64,000 bases of DNA from Aptenodytes patagonicus (taxonomy: Eukaryota > Chordata > Aves > Sphenisciformes > Spheniscidae), in contig NC_134950.1 of the NCBI RefSeq assembly GCF_965638725.1, positions 106,662,802-106,726,801 of the forward strand, written 5' to 3'. Of the stretch, positions 56,370-64,000 are shown piece by piece; position 1 is the first letter of the stretch; each line of letters begins with the position of its first letter. Both the position numbers and the translations under genes were made by a program. The notes beneath the pieces were generated by a model, which was given only the letters and a program-made list of their open reading frames with translations, was not told the DNA's origin and did not search any database.

Positions 56370-57010
56370 GCAGCATTCATCAATGGACCCATATTTTCTC
56401 TTGACCTCCCTGCTGCTAATATACTTGTAGAAATCCTTCGTTGATCTTTTTATCCTTAGAAAGTTTTAGCTCCAGCTTGGCTTTGGCCTTCCTGATTTTG
56501 TCCAGAATACCCTTGCACTTACACTTTTCCTTTTCTGCCTGCCATTGTTTCCCCTCTTGTACGCTCTCTTTTTGCCTTTCAGTTCAATAGCAAAGCAGGG
56601 AGCCCTACCTACCCCACTTCTTTTCTGCCCTGAATAAGCCAATGTCCACTCCCCCAACTCTGCTGCTTACCTTCCTAGCCTTTCTCCAGATCCTCAGTTT
56701 GATCATCTGGTGGTCACAGCAACCCAAACTGCTGTCTACCACCATATTTACCATCACTTCCTCCTTGTTTGTGAGAAACAGGTCAAGTAGCACATTACCT
56801 GGTCAGCTTATCTAGTGTTTGCATTCAAAAATTGTCATGAGTGGAGCCTAGGAACTAGAACATGGACTGCTTGCACAGTTCTGTTTTACTGTCCTAGAAG
56901 ATATCTGGATGATTGAAATTCCACATGAGGGCAAGGGCTTGTGATTGAGGGGCTTCTGATAGTTCTCTATAGCTCATCCACTTCAACCTCTTAGTCAGAC
57001 AAGCTGTAAC
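56370..57010 (-). repeat. Old CR1 ORF2 endonuclease-side fragment
   Basis: The minus frames give LLDLFLTNKEEVMVNMVVDS, GCCDHQMIKLRIWRKAR and WNFNHPDIF, which are the C-terminal end of the apurinic-type endonuclease domain of CR1 (NHPD, LLTNKE and DH motifs). The upstream part of CR1 is rarely kept, since copies are usually 5'-truncated. Confidence 0.8.
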
Positions 57011-60000
57011 AAACTCCACCACAATGTTACTTTTCATTCTGATTTTGAGGCAGAGACTCTCAGCCACCAGGTCTCCAGTGTCACAGTGTAGCTCTGCACT
57101 AAGTGCCCTGCTATTCACAGACATTATACATATATATATATTTATGTATGTGTTGAGTGTACGGACTTTGGAACTAATTGTTAGTAGCACTCTAAAAATC
57201 TAATTCAAGACAGGATCAAAAATGTGATCCATTTATTTACACTAAGTTACAAAATACCTGACTATCAGGGCAAATGTAAAAGCTGCTCTTGGCTCAGCAG
57301 ATGATTAGCAATTCTTGTAAGTCAGTATCAACGGATACATTTGTGTTACCTAGAAAACAACTTATTTTTTTGCACCCTTTCCTATGTAGCTATCTGACCG
57401 CTGTGCCAATACTATTCCACAAGACAGTGAATTGTTATTGCAGCGTGGAAAAGTGTGGGCAATCACCATCTGTCAGGATCCACTGGGATCTTTGTTTAAG
57501 AAAAGATGTTGGAAAGGTAGACAGGCAAGTTGCAAGAGTGCTTGCAAAGCTGAAAAGAAAAGCCATTCTCTATTTCTCTTTAAAAGGTCTGGGCCTTTTT
57601 AAGTACAGCTTCTAAGTAATTAAAATATTTAAAAATTAGTTTCTCAATCTTCTTACACAGTACTTGCATGTGTTTATTTTTTTATGGGCAAGAGCAGACC
57701 TCAGTGAACTCAGGATAAACAGCTGAAATCTAAATGTTAATATTGATGAAAAAACAGTCTAACTGCCTGGCTGGTTAGAATAGCATTGCTGCGTTATTGC
57801 TGAAAGGTGCAAGCAGAGGTGTTTATTTCTGCGCAGGCTGATTAGACCATCCAAATGTGTGCCTGACTGGGTGCGTTTGCACTGGACTCATCTCTGAACT
57901 GGCTCATGCTAGCAGGGACAAATATGAAAAAACAACACGGTTTATAGCTATACACAGCCTGCTGGCTTCATGACCCAGCTGACAATGTAAGAAAGATTTT
58001 AGATCCATAATGGCATTGTGCATATTGAACTAGTTGTGGTAGAAGCCCAAGTAACCTGAAAACACTGTTTTCCATTCATAGTTTTGGCATCCTTCATTTT
58101 GAAGAACTTCTGATACTTAGTCCAATGATGCAACTCCATCACAAATAACAAATGGCCCCTCAAAATTTGCTTATTTTCCCCAATGGTCAGCTGCAGCCAG
58201 GAAACACCTGGTACCCCTAAATGATAGTTCCTCCAGAAAGCACTCTTCCCTTCCTGTTCCCCACACAGCTAAGTAGAAGAGCACGCTTTCACTGGCTGAA
58301 TGCCTGGGGGAAGCACATCAGTGGTCATATATCACAGCTACAAGGATTGGCATCACGGAAGAACTGAGCACTGTAACTCCCACCCATTCCTTGAATTCAC
58401 CCTTTGGTTTTAAGGTTAAGGTATAAGTGAAGAAAGCAATTTCCTTACAAAATGTACATATAAACACAGGAGGTGCAGAATCTACAGAAACGATTAAAAA
58501 CAAATGAAAAGAGAGCTTTGCCATTCCTGTTTCTTCCTTCAGCATCTAAGCTTCCTGCCATTTTGAAGGTGACTGGCTGCCTGCTGGCTGTTCACAACCT
58601 CCTGACTGATAAGCCAGTCAGCAATTCTGCACCCTTAGGTTACCCTTTATGGGAGATGATCTGGAATTAGGGATTGCCACTTCTTTTTGTCCTCTAGAAA
58701 TGGTTATGGTTATTTAGATTCATATCTTCTGCAGTCCTCTGGAGAATTTTTTAATCCTTCCATTAAATCAAAAGGATTTTTCAGCTTTGTTGTAAATAAT
58801 GAGGGACTGTCTGGTCCCACCGTGGAAGCACTTAACATGCCACAAACCTGAGTTTGCTAATAACTGACCAGATAACGTCTGTCTCTCTCCTAAGCAGTTT
58901 GTTAGCCCACTGTGGGACAGAATTTCTTCAGCATTATTCAACTCCTGGTCAAAGCCGTTTTATATGAACCCTGTATTATATGCAACCACACCTTTTGCAA
59001 CCATGTCTTTTACAACCATGTCTAGAATTAGTGCATACAGCACATTTCTGGCTTGTGTTGAAGACCAGACACAAAGGTGGTGATGGAAGTGTGGGTGGCT
59101 GAGAAATATTGTGACATTTCAAAGTGTGTAAGAGAGACCACGCTAATTGCAGTGTACCGACAGAACAGCCTTCTGTAAATCAAAACAAGGTTTATTGGAT
59201 AGCTGTACAGACTCCTCTGCTGATGGACACTGATCACATCTGGATTGCCTTTTGAGGAGTCCAGTTCTTTCCGTGTTTTGTGTAGGAGCCTAGTCAGCCC
59301 AAGGTTTGAAATTCCACCCTGGAGAGAAGCGTCTCATTTTCAGGAGGACATGGACAGAAATTGCTGTGAGTGAATGCAAAAGGCAGGATGAGAAATTAGC
59401 CTTTGCAGGCCCTCTGGACCCTTCTTACCCAACACGTAGACAGGTCAGCACCTGAAGTGAAGAACAGGACAGAGCCCACGGTAGGAAGTGGCTACTGCTA
59501 GAGTCAAGTATGGGGGAATGGGATGCAGGGGAGACTGTCAGGTCAGAGGGCGTTAAAAGCGTGAGTACTTGTGTGCATATAACAGAGTAGCAGCAGTGGT
59601 CCAACACAAGACATAGGAAGCAGGAAAACTGAGGTGAGTGGGAAAGACTTGGAGGCACTGGTCCAAACCATACTCTTCTCTACCTGTATTGCCTTGCCAC
59701 AGTCTCACTCAGGGGAAAGGGCTTACAGGGCTGCCCTCCCTTGCTTGTGGTTATGTAAAGTGTATTTGTCAAATTACATGTTTTATGTTATGTATGTGGT
59801 TCTGGGGATGAACAAGCTTCCCCCAGTGAACTTTATTGGGTCCCATGCAGAGTAAAAGGACATTAAGTTCTCAACGGGTTAGTGATTTGCTTGTAGCTTA
59901 ACTAAGCATTAGGGAAACTGCTGACCGACTACATACACTGTCCAGATAGCTATTAACCACTTTTAACCATGCCAAAGGGACGTGAGCATTTCCAAAGAGG

Positions 60001-63000
60001 TGAAGGCTGCCAATTATGTAAGGGAAAAGTATTAAAAGCGTTAAAATTACCTCCCAAGCATTATTATATCTCAGTAATCTCTGGGAGGAGGAAGAGAATG
60101 TGACTGGACCCTGTGGGTCTAAAGATAGCCTGTTCTGCCAATGGAGGAGGGGAAATGCAAGAGGACTCAGTCACACACCACGTGGATTAGGTAAGAGGCT
60201 GGTCCCTGGTGTTGTCAGCTGGATAGAAGGAGAAAAAGAGAGACCTTTCAGATTTCTTCTGAGTGGAGGCAGATAAAGCATGTTTTTCTTTAGTTATGGC
60301 ACTTATAAGACTTGTGTCTGTGTTGCCTTTCTTAGATCTTGCAAATAAATCCTCTGTTTGTTTTAACCGGCTGGAGTTAAGGGTAATTTGAAATTGGTAC
60401 CTTGAGAGCCCTCTCCCCCCAGGAGATGGCAAGCCTTTTCACTGGGAATCTGGACCATAATGCAGAGCACTGTACCCTAACGACTGATGTGTGGGTCTCT
60501 ATCTGAGCTAGATGAGCCAGTCTGGGAGCAGACAATGCTGAGAACTGAGTGATAAAAGGAAATCTAAAAGTGACCAAGATGAGTTAGGAAAGCTGTCTGT
60601 CATGTTGAGGGATAGAGGAGCACTCCCTGAACACCAGACTCTCCCGGGATTTTATGATAGGCCCAACAGGTATCTGCAGAATGTATCTGTTTTCCTCTAT
60701 CGTTGGAGATGCTAGATGTTAGAGAAGGTGCCTAACCTCTGGTAGATGTCTTTCCTTGTTCAGAAGCTCTGCTACAAAGGATGGCAGCAGTGGAAAACAA
60801 GACTCCTGCCCTCAGGTCCTACATTTTTTGTCTTGAGCTTGGTTCACATATTTCCCCCATCACAGACCCTGACAAGGACAAGCCTGTCACAATCGAGCTG
60901 TCTGAGCTGAGGGTCAGAGCACAGCCAGAGCAGGGCAGCTCCGCAAAGCAAGAGGAGCCAGGAGCCGAGGGGGACAGCGAGGCAGGCAAGCAGGGCTCCC
61001 CAACAGGACATGGTCTCACAGCACTTGAGCAAGTTGACCAGAGCAGGGCTTATGATGGTAACCATGGGCAGCTGTGCCCCAGTGGTCACCAGACAGGTCT
61101 GTAGGGATAAGACAGGTCTGAGGTCAAGCCAGAAGAGCAAGTCAGCAAGGTATGATTCCTGGCAGAGGTATACCTACAGCCTAGCAGAGGTGAGGACCTG
61201 AGCTTGAAGGCTTCTCCCAGCTCTCCCAGCAGGCGAACCTTGGGTACACAGCAGGGCTGCGTGAGAGCTGGCCTTGGGTGCAGGCAGCCAAAACCCTCAG
61301 GGGAAGGTGGGGGAAGAGCTTTAGAGACTGTTGGGGCATTCAGGGCCCTGAGACAAAGATATATTTTTTTGTTTTCCAATCCCTTTTAGCTGTAAGCAAC
61401 ATTACCTTTTTTATTTAACAGTAAATCTTTAGGAAGCCCATCAGAGGTGAGAGGGCTGGTAGGACTCCCACTACAGAAAATACTGCACCATGAACTTGGA
61501 GCTTACTAGGCACTAGAAAATCCAAATAAGAGCAAGGTGTTCTACAAGCCCCAGCTGTGGAGAAAGCTGTGAGGGATGCTTTTACCTTATTAGACACTGA
61601 AACCCAATGATAAAATATTGTCCATAAGAAAGCATACTTCATTGGTCCATCTATTCCCAAAACTATTTGATCCTCTTTACTTGCATTATGCTTTCCACTC
61701 GTTTCTTCACATTTATGTAAGTGTCAAGGGATGTCCAGCTTGGCTGCAATGATCTCAAACTCTTCTCTTCTGCCTCTGACCTTGCGTTACGTTAAGCCTG
61801 GGGTAGCACCCATATCGAGTCAAGTTCAAAGTGTGTCTGTTCTCCACAATAATGCCAATGTCATCATCATGGATTTCACTCCAGATATGCAAGTGCCTCG
61901 CATACGATACTGGGTTTGCTTCAATAACTGTACTTCCACATAAGGTCACAAAAAGCAGAACAGTTACAGCCTTCACCAGGGCCCCTGGGTCTGCAGGGCT
62001 GAACTCAGCAACTATCCAGTCCACTACGTGATTCTCTCTTCGAAACTTTTGGAACCTTTTTGGTGAAGAAATGCTACCTATCTCCCTGTTTTACACAGAA
62101 GTAATTAAGCACCAACTCAGCCGATAGAGTGAGGCAAGCACCGTTGGGCCAGTTGTCATAACTCACGGTGGAACTCAAACCCTCCTGTTTTAAATATGTC
62201 TCATGCTCATCTAGGCTTTTTCTCACCTAGGATATAGATACCCTTTCTTCTGATGGGGAATCGGGAAGAACAGTCCTTTAGCCCAGACATCCTCAACATG
62301 AAGTTCCCTGACACTAATTATCTCACAGATGGGTTGTTCAAGCAACACCTACCAGCCACCTTGGGACTGGCAGCTTTGGTACCTGCTTGCAAACAGGACT
62401 TTGATAGCTGGATTAAGCTTAGTAATAGATCCAGAGTCTGCTAGCTAGATGTGAATCATAGCTCCTTCAAGGAGAAGTTCCCAAGTAGCCCAGTAGGATG
62501 AGAACTCCAGAGATCTGTGAGGAGGCTGAACAAATGGTATGTCTGGAGGGCTTTCATATCAGCAGCTTCAAACACATTCCTGGTATTAAAAACATGATCA
62601 GAACTAGGCTCCTCACAATCACCCCTAGGTGCTGCGCTTTGAAGAAATACATGCTTCCTAATCATCACCACGCCTCCTTCAATGCCTCCTTTGCGGGCAT
62701 TGAATCCAATTGAATCTGTTCAGCTGTATTAAGCCCAACTTCACAACAGTCTCACATTTTTTCCACCTTTCTTGAACAGTTTTTTGTTGGCCATGAATCT
62801 GCTACTGTCTGTGACCCTTACAATTTTGCTGGGATTCCAGCAGCCTTCATTTGGACCTCTCTAGCTAAACCACGATACGTAGCAAACTAGTGGGATAAGA
62901 TAACATGAAGACCCTAATCTTGATAAGGCAGTCTTAGAATATCATCTAAATCGGCCTCTTCATTAGTCTTCTTTTCAAGCAATACTTAAAATTTGAAGAA

Positions 63001-63010
63001 AAGAAATTGT
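57011..63010. other. Long stretch without a recognised gene
   Basis: About 6 kb of ordinary AT-rich sequence. Two frames stand out by length only: 60781-61104 plus (107 codons) and 61755-62024 minus (89 codons, see findings). Neither has a recognised domain. A 15-bp ATATATA tract occurs near 57128. Confidence 0.4.
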
Positions 63011-63014
63011 ATGC

Positions 63015-64000
63015 ACCTCTTAGAATCATTGAATCATTGAGGTTGGAAAAGACCTCTAAGATCATCGAGTCCAACCGTCAACCCAACACCACCATGCCCA
63101 CTAAACCATGTCCCTAAGCACCGCATCTACACGTCTTTTAAATACCTCCAGGGATGGGGACTCAACCACTTCCCTGGGCAGCCTGGTCCAATGTTTCACC
63201 ACTCTTTCAGTAAAGAAATTTTTCCTTACATCCAATCTAAACCTCCCCTGCCGCAACTTGAGGCCATTTCCTCTCGTCCTATCACTTGTTACTTCGGAGA
63301 AAAGACCAACACCCACCTCGCTACAACCTCCTTTCAGGTAGTTGTAGAGAGCGATGAGGTCTCCCCTCAGCCTCCTCTTCTCCAGGCTAAACAACCCCAG
63401 TTCCCTCAGCCGCTCCTCATAAGACTTGTTCTCCAGACCCCTCACCAGCCTCGTTGCCCTTCTCTGGACACGCTCCAGCACCTCAACGTCCTTCTTGTAG
63501 TGAGGGGCCCAAAACTGAACACAGTATTTGAGGTGCGGCCTCACCAGTGCCGAGTACGGGGGCACGATCACTTCCCTACTCCTGCTGGCCACACTAGTTC
63601 TGATACAGGCCAGGATGCCATTGGCCTTCTTGGCCGCCTGGGCACACTGCCGGCTCATGTTCAGCCGGCTGTCGACCAACACCCCCAGGTCCTTCTCTGC
63701 TGGGCAGCTTTCCAGCCACTCTTCCCCAAGCCTGTAGCACTGCATGGGGTTGTTGTGGCCAAAGTGCAGGACCCGGCACTTGTCCTTGTTGAACCTCATA
63801 CAGTTGGCCTGGGCCCATCCATCCAGCCTGTCCAGGTCCCTCTGCAGAGCCTTCCTACCCTCGAGCAGATCAACACTCCCGCCCAGCTTGGTGTCGTCTG
63901 CAAACTTACTGAGGGTGCACTCAATCCCCTCATCCAGATCATCAATAAAGATATTAAACAAGACCGGCCCCAGTACTGAGCCCTGGGGAACACCGCTCGT
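63015..64000 (-). mobile_element. CR1 LINE, intact-looking reverse transcriptase frame, continues past the window
   Basis: From the left: a short octamer-like tail (TTAGAATCATTGAATCATTG), 3' UTR, stop, then a minus frame that is open from 63101 to the window end. It has [30 protein letters not shown] (catalytic FADD), [20 protein letters not shown] and [21 protein letters not shown]1 proteins reverse-transcribe their own RNA at a nicked target. No stop or frameshift is seen in about 300 codons, which suggests a fairly young copy; its 5' part is outside the window. Confidence 0.92.

Noticed and set aside
1-64000. Bacterial-type features such as CRISPR arrays, operons or insertion sequences
   Set aside because: Repeat families, introns and composition are those of a bird; no short regularly spaced repeats with unique spacers were seen.
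1-64000. tRNA or rRNA genes
   Set aside because: No A-box/B-box pair or cloverleaf-like segment was noticed by eye; a covariance-model scan would be needed to exclude degenerate copies.

Overview
The window looks like a nuclear chromosome segment from a bird. The evidence is intron-bearing vertebrate genes with CpG-island promoters, many CR1 LINE fragments with octamer or pentamer tails, and an ERV-L-like provirus whose LTR sense strand begins TGTCCTGG, a type abundant in avian genomes. All calls come from reading the sequence and from family knowledge; no search was run.

Left part (1-16 kb): two related D-2-hydroxyacid dehydrogenase genes (glyoxylate/hydroxypyruvate reductase-like) lie head to tail. 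The first (exons at 1322-5624) is a decaying intron-containing copy. It has a nonsense codon, a one-base deletion and a lost splice donor, and an ERV solo LTR sits in one intron. The second (11565-15799) has a CpG island, five coding exons with correct phases and a 332-residue product with catalytic motifs. About 550 bp after its poly(A) signal starts RBFA (16552-26590), the mitochondrial ribosome-binding factor A gene. It has seven exons, encodes 342 residues and contains a GC-AG intron.

Middle part (27-41.5 kb): no complete gene is recognisable. The region holds CR1 fragments in both orientations, one open exon-like segment flanked by splice sites (33531-33713), a 32-bp perfect inverted repeat that copies part of that segment, a compound purine-rich microsatellite, a tandem-like GC-rich repeat and an orphan CpG-rich stretch.

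41.5-52 kb: a minus-strand provirus without env (LTR, integrase, RNase H, reverse transcriptase, protease, gag, LTR) carries an internal gag-region duplication. It is followed by a second, almost identical partial pol copy that abuts the 3' end of a CR1 and a pentamer simple repeat of about 570 bp. The two LTRs are much more different from each other than the two pol copies are.

Right part (52-64 kb): nested and fragmentary CR1 elements, a second phase-0 exon-like segment (53840-53905), long stretches with no recognisable gene, and at the right edge a CR1 whose reverse-transcriptase frame is open throughout the visible part.

The coding content is thus two metabolic/mitochondrial genes plus one dead paralogue. 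Most of the remaining structure is made by retroelements and simple repeats.
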